From: SELP01 sp035969385
GTDB taxonomy: Bacteria > Pseudomonadota > Alphaproteobacteria > Rhodobacterales > Rhodobacteraceae
NCBI RefSeq assembly: GCF_035969385.1
Contig: NZ_JAYKKJ010000002.1
Coordinates: 186,001 to 250,000 of the forward strand
Length of the DNA: 64,000 bases
Reading direction: 5' to 3'
Both the position numbers and the translations under genes were made by a program. The notes beneath the pieces were generated by a model. The model saw nothing but the letters and a program-made list of their open reading frames with translations, searched no databases and had not been told where the DNA came from. Of this stretch, positions 50,075-59,617 are shown one piece after another (position 1 is the stretch's first letter; every line of letters begins with the position of its first letter).

Positions 50075-51181
50075 ATGAGCCTGAACACCTTCGGACATCT
50101 GTTTCGCGTGACAACCTGGGGCGAAAGCCACGGTCCTGCCCTAGGCGCGACCGTTGATGGCTGCCCGCCGGGCGTGCCGCTGACCGAGGCGGATATTCAG
50201 CCGTGGCTGGACAAAAGACGCCCGGGCCAGAACAAGAACACGACCCAGCGGCAAGAGCCGGATCAGGTGGAAATCCTGTCGGGAGTTTTCGAAGGGCAGA
50301 CCACCGGGACGCCGATCCAACTGATGATCCGCAACACCGACCAGCGGTCGAAGGATTATGGCGATATCGCCGCGACCTTCCGCCCCGGACATGCCGACAT
50401 CACCTATCACCAGAAATACGGTCTGCGCGATTATCGCGGTGGCGGGCGGTCTTCGGCGCGGGAGACGGCGGCGCGCGTTGCCGCTGCCGGCGTGGCGCGG
50501 CAGGCGCTGTCAAAGCTGGCGCCGCTGGTCGAGATCAAAGGCTACATGGTCCAGATGGGGGAGAAGACCATCGACCGGAGCCGGTTCGACTGGAACGCCA
50601 TCGACCAGAACGATTTCTGGTGCCCTGACGCGGGCGCGGTGCAGGAATGGGAAGACTACCTGCAGTGGCTGCGCAAAGACGATCACAACTCTGTCGGGGC
50701 GATGATTGAGGTGGTTGCACGTGGCGTGCCCGCTGGGCTGGGCGCCCCGATTTATGGTAAGCTAGACACTGATATCGCCGCCGCGATGATGTCGATCAAT
50801 GCGGTTAAAGGCGTAGAGATCGGTGAAGGTATGGCCGCGGCCCGTCTGACCGGGCGCGAAAACGCCGACGAGATCTACATGGGGAACGACGGGCAGCCTG
50901 TCTATTCCTCCAACCATGCGGGCGGCATCCTTGGCGGGATCAGCAGCGGGCAGGACATTGTCTGCCGCTTCGCGGTCAAACCGACGTCGTCGATCCTGTC
51001 GCCGCGCAAATCAATCCGTATTGACGGCAGCCCGACCGAGGTGGTGACCAAGGGACGGCACGATCCTTGCGTCGGCATCCGTGCCGTTCCGGTGGGCGAG
51101 GCGATGATGGCCTGTGTAATCCTTGACCACCTGCTTTTGGATCGCGGCCAAACCGGCGGCATCCGCGGCCAGATCGGCTAG
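50075..51181 (+). CDS. aroC: Chorismate synthase
   Basis: 368 residues. Signatures are [60 protein letters not shown]-like and a C-terminal [16 protein letters not shown]. It converts EPSP to chorismate, the last shared step of aromatic amino acid synthesis, using reduced FMN. Divergent from thiBPQ and convergent with the thioredoxin gene, whose stop it overlaps. Confidence 0.96.
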   Translation: [368 protein letters not shown]

Positions 51182-51591
51182 GCCCCGGTCGCGGCGGCAA
51201 GGGCCGCATCCAACAGCGCCTTGATGTCCGCCTCGGCGGTTCCGGCGACAATCCGGCCAAGCTGCATGTTTCCTTGCAGGACAACAAGTGTGGACCGGCG
51301 CGGAATTTCCAGCCGCCGCGACAGTTCCTCGTCCTTATAGGTGTCCCAATCCACCTGAATGAAGGTGATGTTCTCCTCGTAGGCCGGGTTTTCCGATTTC
51401 AGACGGTCGATCACGCGGCTTTGCGCCCGGCAGGTGGAACACCACGGCGCATAGAAATCCACGAAAACGGTCTCGCCGGCGGCCAGTCGGTCGTCCACAA
51501 GGCCGGGCGTGTAGGCGAGCGGCTCTGCCTTGAGCGACAGCGGCAGGACCGCGGCAGCTGCGGCGGCAATCATCAGGGTTCGGCGGTGCAT
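51178..51591 (-). CDS. Periplasmic thioredoxin-like protein
   Basis: 137 residues from the ATG at 51591. The signal (HRRTLMIAAAAAAVLPLSLKA) is Tat-like. The active site is FYAPWCSTCRAQ (CSTC) near 52-55, with cis-Pro in IPRRSTLVV. Encoded 14 bases after ccdA, so it probably receives electrons from CcdA in the periplasm, for cytochrome c maturation or disulfide repair. Confidence 0.87.
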   Translation of the reverse strand: MHRRTLMIAAAAAAVLPLSLKAEPLAYTPGLVDDRLAAGETVFVDFYAPWCSTCRAQSRVIDRLKSENPAYEENITFIQVDWDTYKDEELSRRLEIPRRSTLVVLQGNMQLGRIVAGTAEADIKALLDAALAAATGA

Positions 51592-51605
51592 GGAATGTCT
51601 CCTGT

Positions 51606-52319
51606 TCAGAAGCGGACCGAGAGGTCCTGTAGCCAATAGGGTAGGGTATCAAGAAGCCAGATTTCGGCCATGCGGAACCACCCGAGAAGGATGGCGAGGC
51701 CGGTGAGGATGAACACAGCGCCCATCAGTGGGCGGGCAGAGGTGGCGAAAGTCCGAAGCCTGTTGCGGCGGGCGAGAATGGCCTTTTGCGCACCATAGCC
51801 GAGCAGCACGATGACCGTGGAAATGCCAAGGGCAAAGCTGGCCATGGTCGCGGCGGCCCAGCCAAGGTTTTCGCCGGCCGAGGCAAGCGCAATCGCGCCG
51901 CCCAGCGTCGGCCCCACACAGGGCACCCAGACCGCGCCCAGCAGGGCGCCGCCCAAGAACTGACCCTTCACCGACCCGCGGTCGATCCGGTCAAAACCAG
52001 TGTCTGCATTAGCTGAAATGCCCGAAGTTGCCAGCGCAAATCGGGTCGAAAACCGGGGGACAAGAAGGACAATGCCAAACAGGATCATGGCCACAGCCCC
52101 GGCCGCGGCAATCGACTCGTCATCGATTCCCAATGCACGGCCGAAGACGGCAACGGACATTCCGACCGCGACGAAAGACGCTGACATGCCGGCCGCAAGG
52201 GCAAGCGGCCCCCAGCGGCTGGCTTGCAGGGCGGTGGCCAGAACGATCGGCAGCACCGGTAGAACGCAGGGGTTGATCAGGGTCAACAGCCCCGCAAGAT
52301 ATCCAAGGATCAGGTCCAT
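51606..52319 (-). CDS. ccdA: Cytochrome c biogenesis/thiol transport protein CcdA
   Basis: 237 residues and six hydrophobic helices. The family motif GLLTLINPCVLPVLPIVLATAL opens the protein with its first redox Cys, and GAVWVPCVGPTLGGAIAL carries the second. It moves reducing power from cytoplasmic thioredoxin across the membrane, here presumably to the thioredoxin encoded next. Confidence 0.93.
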   Translation of the reverse strand: MDLILGYLAGLLTLINPCVLPVLPIVLATALQASRWGPLALAAGMSASFVAVGMSVAVFGRALGIDDESIAAAGAVAMILFGIVLLVPRFSTRFALATSGISANADTGFDRIDRGSVKGQFLGGALLGAVWVPCVGPTLGGAIALASAGENLGWAAATMASFALGISTVIVLLGYGAQKAILARRNRLRTFATSARPLMGAVFILTGLAILLGWFRMAEIWLLDTLPYWLQDLSVRF

Positions 52320-52375
52320 GCTGCATCATTGCCGCAGAACCGGCGCGTGTCAGCGGGCAAAGCCCTGACGCGGGA

Positions 52376-53272
52376 TCAAGCTTTCGTGGGGTTCGTTGCA
52401 GCGGCGCGGGATTGCACCCGGGACAATTGGACCGCCAGAATGCCCGCCGCGATGATCGCAACGCCGATCACATCGATCAGGCCAAGGCTTTCCCCCAGAA
52501 GCGCCGCCGCGATGGCGACCCCGAAAAACGGATTGAGGAAGTGGAAGGTTGCGGCGCGAACCGCGCCGATCCGACCAACCAGCACGAACCAGACCCATGT
52601 CGCCAAAAGGCCGGGAACCAGCGTGGTATAGGCAAAAGCCACAATCAGCTGCCAGTTCCATGTGATGTCGAAGCTTTCCAGTGTCAGCGCGGGCACCCAA
52701 AGGATCGCGCTGCCGATCAACATTTGAAGTCCGACGATCATCAGGACGTTTCCGCCCGACGATGCCCCACGCACGGCCAGCGTCGCGATGGCAAGGGACA
52801 GCACCCCAATCCCGCAGAAGACGACCCCCATCAAATCAACTCCGCCCGAAAACCGCGCGCCCATGATCAGCGTCACCCCGACCACCCCGGCCAACAGGCC
52901 CGCCATGGCCAGCGGGGCCAGCTTTTCGCGGAACACCAGCCAACCGGCCAGGGCCACGACCAATGGCATCGTCGAGGCGATGATCGCGGCGAGCGACGCC
53001 TCGATCCACTGCATGGCGACGAAGTTCAGACCAAGATAGAGTGCGTTCTGGCACAGCCCGAACAGAAGGGTCGCCTTCCACTGCGCCCGGCTGAGACGCG
53101 CCGACTGACCCAGCGCATAGGCAAGCGCGACACCGATCAGCCCGGAAATCAGGAAGCGCAGGGCAAGCGCCGTCATTGGTGGGGCGAATTCAACGATGAC
53201 CCGCGCCGAGGTAAAGGCCGAAGACCACATCAGGGCAAAGGCCAGCCCCATCCCGATTGCGCGCAGGTCCAT
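52376..53272 (-). CDS. EamA/DMT-family transporter
   Basis: 298 residues with ten hydrophobic segments in two EamA repeats (LAFALMWSSAFTSARVIVEFAPP; MAGLLAGVVGVTLIMGARFSGG). Metabolite exporter family; substrate unknown. Monocistronic by appearance, with 56 bases to ccdA downstream. Confidence 0.9.
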   Translation of the reverse strand: MDLRAIGMGLAFALMWSSAFTSARVIVEFAPPMTALALRFLISGLIGVALAYALGQSARLSRAQWKATLLFGLCQNALYLGLNFVAMQWIEASLAAIIASTMPLVVALAGWLVFREKLAPLAMAGLLAGVVGVTLIMGARFSGGVDLMGVVFCGIGVLSLAIATLAVRGASSGGNVLMIVGLQMLIGSAILWVPALTLESFDITWNWQLIVAFAYTTLVPGLLATWVWFVLVGRIGAVRAATFHFLNPFFGVAIAAALLGESLGLIDVIGVAIIAAGILAVQLSRVQSRAAATNPTKA

Positions 53273-53282
53273 TGGTGTCTCC

Positions 53283-53320
53283 GTAAAATCAGAAAGGGCC
53301 GCCAGTGCGGCGACCCTTTC
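53283..53320 (-). terminator. Terminator-like hairpin after the HU gene
   Basis: On the minus strand GAAAGGGTCGCC pairs with GGCGGCCCTTTC with one mismatch and a 5-base loop, followed by TGATTTT. It lies about 30 bases after the HU stop. The T-run is short, so confidence is moderate. Confidence 0.65.
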
Positions 53321-53351
53321 GAAAAACCTGTCGGGTGTAAACCCGAAAGCC

Positions 53352-53639
53352 TTAGCCGTTCACGCTGTCCTTCAGCGCTTTGGCGATGGTCATTTTCACG
53401 ACCTTGTCGGCTTCTTTCTTGATCTGCTCGCCGGTGGCGGGGTTGCGGACCATGCGCTCGGGGCGCTCGCGGCAATAGATTTTGCCAACGCCGGGCAGGG
53501 TCACGGCGCCACCGCCGGTCACTTCGCGGGAAATGATCGCGGTCAGCGCGTCAAGCGCGGCACCAGCGGATTTCTTGTCGGCGCCGGTTTCTTCGGCGAG
53601 AGCAGCAACGAGTTGCGCTTTGGTCATCGGTTTTGCCAT
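53352..53639 (-). CDS. hup: HU-family DNA-binding protein
   Basis: 95 residues from the ATG at 53639. The HU fold (MTKAQLVAALAEETGADKKSAGAALDALT) and DNA-binding arm (ERPERMVRNPATGEQIKK) are clear. A nucleoid-associated dimer that bends DNA. The gene stands alone with its own terminator. Confidence 0.95.
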   Translation of the reverse strand: MAKPMTKAQLVAALAEETGADKKSAGAALDALTAIISREVTGGGAVTLPGVGKIYCRERPERMVRNPATGEQIKKEADKVVKMTIAKALKDSVNG

Positions 53640-53773
53640 CTTCGTGGTCTCCCTTTTGTCTGCCCGTATTCTGGGCCTCATGTGGCGTCATTAAACGGTA
53701 TGTTGTGCATCACCACAACGAATTGTGTGCATTTGCAAGAAGAAAACGCCCATTTTAGTCGATTTCCCGCACG

Positions 53774-55255
53774 TCAGAGGAAGGCGGTCTCTTCAAAGCT
53801 GCGCAATTTTCGGCTGTGGATGCGTTCAAGCGGCATTTCCCGCAGTGTTTCCATGGCGTGGATGCCGATCATCAGGTGCCGGGCAACCTGGGTCTTGTAA
53901 AAGTCTGAGGCCATGCCGGGCAGTTTCAGTTCGCCATGAAGCGGTTTGTCCGAAACACAGAGAAGCGTCCCATAGGGAACCCGGAACCGGAACCCGTTTG
54001 CCGCGATCGTGGCGCTTTCCATGTCCAGCGCGATGGCCCGCGATTGGGACAGGCGCTGGACCGGGCCGGACTGGTCGCGCAGTTCCCAGTTGCGGTTGTC
54101 GATGGTGGCCACGGTCCCCGTCCGCATGATCCGCTTGAGCTCGTATCCCTCCAGTTCGGTCACCTTGGCCACGGCGGTTTCAAGGGCAATCTGGATTTCC
54201 GCCAGCGCCGGGATCGGCACCCAGACGGGAAGATCGTCATCCAAGACGTGGTCTTCCCGCAGATAGCCGTGGGCCAGCACGAAATCGCCCAGCCGCTGCG
54301 AATTTCGAAGACCCGCGCAGTGTCCGACCATCAGCCAGGCATGGGGTCGCAGCACGGCGATGTGGTCCGTTGCGGTTTTTGCGTTGGACGGGCCGACCCC
54401 GATATTGACCAATGTGATCCCGCCGCCGCCCTTCCGCTTCAGGTGGTAGGTGGGCATCTGCGGCAATTTCTCCGGCACCGGCATCGGCGTGTCTGCGTCG
54501 GTGATCTCGATATTGCCGGGGCCGACAAAGGCGGTATAGCCGCTGCCTTCACTGGCCAGCATATGCCGGGCATAGCTTTCGAATTCCTCGACGTAGAACT
54601 GGTAGTTGGTGAACAGCACGTGGTTCTGGAAATGCTCGGCCCGCGTCGCGGTATAGTGGGACAGCCGCGCTAGCGAATAATCGACCCGCTGCGCCGTGAA
54701 GGGCGCAAGTGGCCGCGCCCCGTCGGCATAGGTGAACCCATAGCCGTTGACGATGTCGTCATGGGTCGTGGACAGGTCCGGCACGTCAAAGACATCGCGC
54801 AGGGTAAAATCGGTCGCGCCCTCTTGTGGGACGGTGACGGTTGAATCCCCCGACATGGCAAAGTGAACGGGCATCGGCGTCGCCGACGGGCCGACCCAGA
54901 CGGAAACCCCATGGTTCTTGATCAGCAGACCGATCTGCTGTTCGAGGTATTGGGCAAACAGATCGGGCCGGGTGATGGTTGCCGCATAGGTTCCCGGCTC
55001 GGCCACATGGCCGAACGACAGGCGGCTGTCGATCGTTGCAAAGCTTGAGGTGGCGATCCGGACCTCGGGATAGACCGCGCGGTAGCGGACCGCCGGTGCG
55101 CCATCCGCCAGAATGCGCGAAAAGTTTTCCCGTAGAAAGCTGGTTGAAAGATCGTACAGCTCGTGCAGCCGGGCGACGGCGGCCGCCGGATCTGAAAAGG
55201 ACTCGGACGCAGGATAATCCGGCGAAAGAACCGTGACCGGGTTTTGATCGTTCAT
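53774..55255 (-). CDS. amn: AMP nucleosidase
   Basis: 493 residues, the usual length. An N-terminal Amn-specific domain is followed by a nucleoside-phosphorylase-like catalytic domain (LVNIGVGPSNAKTATDHIAVLRPHAWLMVGHCAGL; AIALDMESATIAANGFRFRVPYGTLLCVSDKP). It hydrolyses AMP to adenine and ribose-5-phosphate, controlling adenylate pools. A 168-base non-coding gap precedes it. Confidence 0.95.
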   Translation of the reverse strand: MNDQNPVTVLSPDYPASESFSDPAAAVARLHELYDLSTSFLRENFSRILADGAPAVRYRAVYPEVRIATSSFATIDSRLSFGHVAEPGTYAATITRPDLFAQYLEQQIGLLIKNHGVSVWVGPSATPMPVHFAMSGDSTVTVPQEGATDFTLRDVFDVPDLSTTHDDIVNGYGFTYADGARPLAPFTAQRVDYSLARLSHYTATRAEHFQNHVLFTNYQFYVEEFESYARHMLASEGSGYTAFVGPGNIEITDADTPMPVPEKLPQMPTYHLKRKGGGGITLVNIGVGPSNAKTATDHIAVLRPHAWLMVGHCAGLRNSQRLGDFVLAHGYLREDHVLDDDLPVWVPIPALAEIQIALETAVAKVTELEGYELKRIMRTGTVATIDNRNWELRDQSGPVQRLSQSRAIALDMESATIAANGFRFRVPYGTLLCVSDKPLHGELKLPGMASDFYKTQVARHLMIGIHAMETLREMPLERIHSRKLRSFEETAFL

Positions 55256-55423
55256 CTATGCACCTCGTCGCGCCTGCAATTGCCCAAAATCATGGCCCAA
55301 CACACCGCGGGCCGCTTCGGATCATTATCATTCGTTTGTGGGGCCGAGTGTGACATTGAAACCAACCCGGTCGCAAGCGGGATCGCCAAGTGTGAAACAG
55401 CCGCATTTATGCCAGAATAGACA

Positions 55424-56377
55424 CTAGATGGGCGCATCCTTGCCCGAGCGCAGTTGGCGCGGTGTGACGCCGAACTCTTGTCGAAAGGCCCGGGTCAGCG
55501 CGCTTGGGTCTTCATATCCCGTGCGCAGGGCGACCTCTGATATGGCCAGTTCGGTTTCAAGGATGATCTTGCGGGCTTCGATCAGGCGCAGCCGACGATA
55601 GACGGTTTGCGGTGGCGCGCCGACCTCTGTCTGCATCCGTTTTTCAAGATCGCGCAGCGGCCGCCCGATCCGGCGCGCAAGGTCCGGCAGTCGAAGCGGC
55701 GCTTCAAGGTTTTCCTGCATCAGGGCAATCGCCCGCGCGACGCTGCGCGACCGGGCTGTCGGCGCGGCCTGTGGGCCGGTTGCCTGTGGTGACATGAAGA
55801 GGGTCGCAACCTCCAGCCGCAGCGCCGCGCCGTGCCGGTTCTCGATCAGTTCAAGGACAAGATCAAAGGCAGCCAGCGCCCCACCGCATGTGATCCTGTC
55901 CCTGTCGATGACATGACGCGCACGGGTTGCCTCCAGCTCTGGAAAGGTTTCGGAAAACGCGCCCAACTCCTCCCAATGGATCGTTGCGCGATAACCGTCC
56001 AGCAACCCCGCCGCCGCCATCAGCCAGCTTCCCGTGTCCAGACCCGCGAGAGTCGGAAACCGCCGTGTTGCACTGCGCAACGCCCGCGCGGTGTGATTGG
56101 TGGCGTGATCGCGAAACCGATAGCTAGGCAAAATGAACAGCACATCGCCACCGGCATCCGTCAGGGCGCCATGGACCCTGACCTCCAACCCGCTTGACGA
56201 TGTCACCGATTGCCCATCCAGCGACAGGAACGACCAAACGTAAAGCTCGCGACCGGACAGGGTATTGGCGGCCCGAAAGGGCTCTACCGTGTTGGCGAGA
56301 CAATGCATCGAGAAATCGTCAAAGAGCAGAAGCCCGATGCGCTGCGGCGCGGCGTTTGTATTCATCCAACTTCGCAT
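55424..56377 (-). CDS. GlxA-family AraC-type transcriptional regulator
   Basis: 317 residues; ATG at 56377 or 56365. An N-terminal DJ-1/PfpI-like domain (RIGLLLFDDFSMHCLANTVEPFRAAN) is followed by a C-terminal AraC DNA-binding domain with two HTHs (LPDLARRIGRPLRDLEKRM; ISEVALRTGYEDPSALTRAFRQEFG). This family includes CdhR/GbdR-type regulators of carnitine and choline metabolism. It is divergent, with 73 bases between starts, from a carnitine-type operon it probably controls. Confidence 0.9.
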   Translation of the reverse strand: MRSWMNTNAAPQRIGLLLFDDFSMHCLANTVEPFRAANTLSGRELYVWSFLSLDGQSVTSSSGLEVRVHGALTDAGGDVLFILPSYRFRDHATNHTARALRSATRRFPTLAGLDTGSWLMAAAGLLDGYRATIHWEELGAFSETFPELEATRARHVIDRDRITCGGALAAFDLVLELIENRHGAALRLEVATLFMSPQATGPQAAPTARSRSVARAIALMQENLEAPLRLPDLARRIGRPLRDLEKRMQTEVGAPPQTVYRRLRLIEARKIILETELAISEVALRTGYEDPSALTRAFRQEFGVTPRQLRSGKDAPI

Positions 56378-56450
56378 GAAAAACACTAATCCTGCACGAA
56401 TGCCCGGATCAACCCCCCTAAAGTTCCGGCCAATCAGACAGGGGACCGCC

Positions 56451-57611
56451 ATGCAGTATGGGCTGAACGAAGAACAGGAAATGATCGCGGCGACCGTCCG
56501 CAGTTTCGTTGAAAAGGAAATCTATCCACACGAAGACTTCGTGGAACGAACCGGCGAAGTTCCCGAAGAGATCGCACAAGAGATCAAGCGCAAGACAATC
56601 GAACTTGGGTTCTATGCCTGCAATTTCCCTGAATCCGTCGGCTGTGCGGGTCTCAATCACCTTGAATTCGCTCTGGTCGAACGCGAACTTGGCCGGGGGT
56701 CGATGGCGCTCAACCATTTCTTTGGGCGGCCGCAGAATATCCTAATGGCTTGTGAGGGCGAGCAGGTCGAACGCTACCTGATGCCAGCGGTGCGCGGCGA
56801 GCGAATGGACGCGCTGGCCATGACGGAACCCGGTGCGGGGTCGGACGTGCGCGGCATGAAATGTGCCGCCCGCCGCGACGGCGGCGATTGGGTCGTGAAC
56901 GGGACCAAGCATTTCATCTCGGGCGCCGATCATGCCGATTTCATCATCGTCTTCATCGCCACCGGCGAAGACCAGACCCCGAAAGGCCCGAAGAAACGGA
57001 TCACCGCCTTCCTCGTGGATCGCGGGACGCCTGGGTTCACCATCCGCGACGGGTATAAATCGGTCAGTCATCGCGGCTACAAGAACATGATCCTTGAATT
57101 CGACGATTGCCGCCTGCCCGACGCGCAGGTTCTGGGCGAGGTCGATGGCGGGTTCGAAGTGATGAACACCTGGTTGTATGCAACCCGGATCACGGTTGCC
57201 ACGATGAGCGTTGGCCGTGCCCGCCGTGTCTTCGACTATGCGCTGGACTATGCCGCGACCCGCGAACAGTTCGGCCAGAAGATCGGAAAATTCCAGGGCG
57301 TCAGCTTTCAGCTTGCCGATATGATCACCGAGATCGACGCGGCCGATCTGCTGACCCTCGCAGCCGCCGACCGGCTCGACAAAGGGCTGCCCGCGAACCG
57401 CGAGATTGCATCGGCCAAGCTCTACGCCTCTGAAATGCTGGGCCGGGTCACTGACGCCGCGATTCAGGTGCATGGTGGGATGGGCCTGATGGATGATTAT
57501 CCGTTGGAACGGTTCTGGCGCGATGCGCGGGTCGAACGGATCTGGGACGGCACGTCCGAGATTCAGCGCCACATCATCAGCCGCGAAATGCTGCGTGCGC
57601 TGGGGGCATGA
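56451..57611 (+). CDS. Acyl-CoA dehydrogenase (carnitine operon)
   Basis: 386 residues from the ATG at 56451 behind GGGGACC. The ACAD motifs are AMTEPGAGSDV (flavin site), GTKHFISGADHADF and IQVHGGMGLMDDYPLERFWRDARV. FAD enzyme. With caiD as a neighbour it probably oxidises gamma-butyrobetainyl-CoA or reduces crotonobetainyl-CoA; the exact acyl substrate is inferred. It overlaps the next gene by ATGA. Confidence 0.9.
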   Translation: MQYGLNEEQEMIAATVRSFVEKEIYPHEDFVERTGEVPEEIAQEIKRKTIELGFYACNFPESVGCAGLNHLEFALVERELGRGSMALNHFFGRPQNILMACEGEQVERYLMPAVRGERMDALAMTEPGAGSDVRGMKCAARRDGGDWVVNGTKHFISGADHADFIIVFIATGEDQTPKGPKKRITAFLVDRGTPGFTIRDGYKSVSHRGYKNMILEFDDCRLPDAQVLGEVDGGFEVMNTWLYATRITVATMSVGRARRVFDYALDYAATREQFGQKIGKFQGVSFQLADMITEIDAADLLTLAAADRLDKGLPANREIASAKLYASEMLGRVTDAAIQVHGGMGLMDDYPLERFWRDARVERIWDGTSEIQRHIISREMLRALGA

Positions 57612-59617
57612 TGCGGGATCTGTCGCGGCTGCTGCGGCCGGCATCGGTCGCCGTGATCGGGGGTGGTGCCTGGTGCCGCTCCGTTCTCGAACAACTTGAC
57701 AAGGCGGGCTACGACGGACTGGTCTGGCCGGTTCATCCGAAAGGCGGCGAGATTGGAAAAAACAGGGTCTATACAAGCCTGAATGACCTTCCACAGCCCC
57801 CCGACGCCGCCTTTGTCGGGATCAACAGGGATGCCACGATCGATGCGGTCGGACAGCTTTCCGCGATGGCGGCGGGGGGCGCTGTGTGTTTTGCCAGCGG
57901 CTTTGCCGAGGTCGGGGATGGGGCAGGGCGGAACGCGGCGCTGCTTGCCGCTGCAGGGAATATGCCGATCCTTGGGCCCAACTGCTACGGGATGATCAAT
58001 GCGGTGGACGGCGCGCTCCTCTGGCCGGATCAGCATGGCTGCACCCGCGTCGAAAGCGGCGTCGCCATCCTGACCCAGTCGTCGAACATCGCCATCAACC
58101 TGACCATGCAGAACCGGGGCCTGCCCATTGCCTATGTGGTGACATGCGGCAATCAGGCCCAGACGACGCAGGCCGAAATCGCCGCCGGGCTTCTGGACGA
58201 TCCGCGCGTGACCGCCATCGGGCTGCATATCGAAGGGTTCGGCGATCTGCCTGCGTGGCAGGCCCTGGCGCAGAAGGCGCAGGCGCGGAATGTCCCGATT
58301 GTCGCGCTCAAGGTCGGCAGATCGGCCGAAGCGCAGGCGGCGACTGTCTCGCATACGGCGTCACTTGCAGGGAAAGACGCGGGGGCGCAGGCGCTTCTGG
58401 ACCGGCTTGGCTTTGCGCGGGTCGATGAATTGCCTGTCCTGCTGGAAACGCTGAAGCTGCTGCATGTCGGGGGTCCGCTGACGGGAAGCCGCATCGCGAC
58501 GATCAGCTGTTCGGGGGGAGAGGCAAGCCTTGCCGCCGATATGGCCTTGTCCACGTCTCTGGTCTTTCCACCCCTGAACCCGCGCCAAACCTCGGACCTC
58601 TTCGATGCGTTGGGGCCCCGGGTCGCCCTCGCCAATCCCTTGGATTATCACACTTATATCTGGCGTGATGTTGATGCGATGACCCGGGCCTTTTCGGCCA
58701 TGGTCGATCCGAACCTTGATCTGACCCTTCTAATCGTGGACTTCCCGCGCTCCGACAGATGCGACCCGTCCGACTGGGACCACGTGGTTGAGGCCGCAAT
58801 CCGCACCCGCTTGTCGACCGGTGGGCGGGTTGGAATGGTCGCCACCCTGCCGGAACTGATGCCCGAAGACGTGGCGCAAACGCTGATCGCCGGCGGGGTC
58901 ATCCCCTTCAGTGGGCTGAGAGAAGCGCTTGCCGCCGCGGACGCCGCCCAGGTGCGGATGCCGGACCCCGAGGAACTTCTCTTGCCCGGGGCGGAAAGGC
59001 AGGCACAGACGGTGACCGAGGCCCAGGCAAAGGCCGAACTGTCGGCCTTTGGCCTGCCCAGCCCAAAGGCCGTCCCGACAACACGCGGGGGTATCGCGGA
59101 CGTTGCCGGGGGACTGACCTATCCGGTCGTCCTCAAAGCCGTCGGCCTCGCCCACAAGTCCGACGCGGGCGGGGTCGTCCTTGGCCTGACCGACCCTGGC
59201 GAGCTGATCGAGGCGGCGGGCCGGATGCCAACCGAAGATCTGCTGATCGAAGAAATGATTACCGGAACGGTTGGAGAGCTTTTGGTCGGCGTCGTTCGCG
59301 ATCCCGCCCATGGTTTCGTCCTGACATTGGGAGCTGGCGGTGTCCTGACGGAACTTCTTGAAGACAGCGCGTCAGTCCTCATCCCAGCCAGTCGTGGCGC
59401 GATAGAACAGATACTATCAAAGCTAAAATACCGGAAGATCCTCGAAGGATACCGGGGCGCCGCCACCGCCGACATGCCCAAGATCATCGACGCAGTCATA
59501 GCGGTTCAGGCCTATGTCCTTGCCAATGCCGACCGGGTCGAAGAGGTTGAGGTCAACCCGCTTATTTGCACACAGACTGCGGCGATTGCCGCCGACGCAC
59601 TCATCCGGAGGGCCTGA
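57608..59617 (+). CDS. ADP-forming-type acyl-CoA synthetase
   Basis: 669 residues. It has an N-terminal CoA-binding Rossmann domain (LRPASVAVIGGG), two succinyl-CoA-synthetase-like domains with SHTASLAGKD holding the phospho-His, and a C-terminal ATP-grasp (YPVVLKAVGLAHKSDAGGVVLGL; EEVEVNPLI). It activates a carboxylate to its CoA ester. In this operon it would take the place of CaiC/CaiB and load a betaine substrate; substrate inferred from neighbours. Confidence 0.9.
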   Translation: MMRDLSRLLRPASVAVIGGGAWCRSVLEQLDKAGYDGLVWPVHPKGGEIGKNRVYTSLNDLPQPPDAAFVGINRDATIDAVGQLSAMAAGGAVCFASGFAEVGDGAGRNAALLAAAGNMPILGPNCYGMINAVDGALLWPDQHGCTRVESGVAILTQSSNIAINLTMQNRGLPIAYVVTCGNQAQTTQAEIAAGLLDDPRVTAIGLHIEGFGDLPAWQALAQKAQARNVPIVALKVGRSAEAQAATVSHTASLAGKDAGAQALLDRLGFARVDELPVLLETLKLLHVGGPLTGSRIATISCSGGEASLAADMALSTSLVFPPLNPRQTSDLFDALGPRVALANPLDYHTYIWRDVDAMTRAFSAMVDPNLDLTLLIVDFPRSDRCDPSDWDHVVEAAIRTRLSTGGRVGMVATLPELMPEDVAQTLIAGGVIPFSGLREALAAADAAQVRMPDPEELLLPGAERQAQTVTEAQAKAELSAFGLPSPKAVPTTRGGIADVAGGLTYPVVLKAVGLAHKSDAGGVVLGLTDPGELIEAAGRMPTEDLLIEEMITGTVGELLVGVVRDPAHGFVLTLGAGGVLTELLEDSASVLIPASRGAIEQILSKLKYRKILEGYRGAATADMPKIIDAVIAVQAYVLANADRVEEVEVNPLICTQTAAIAADALIRRA

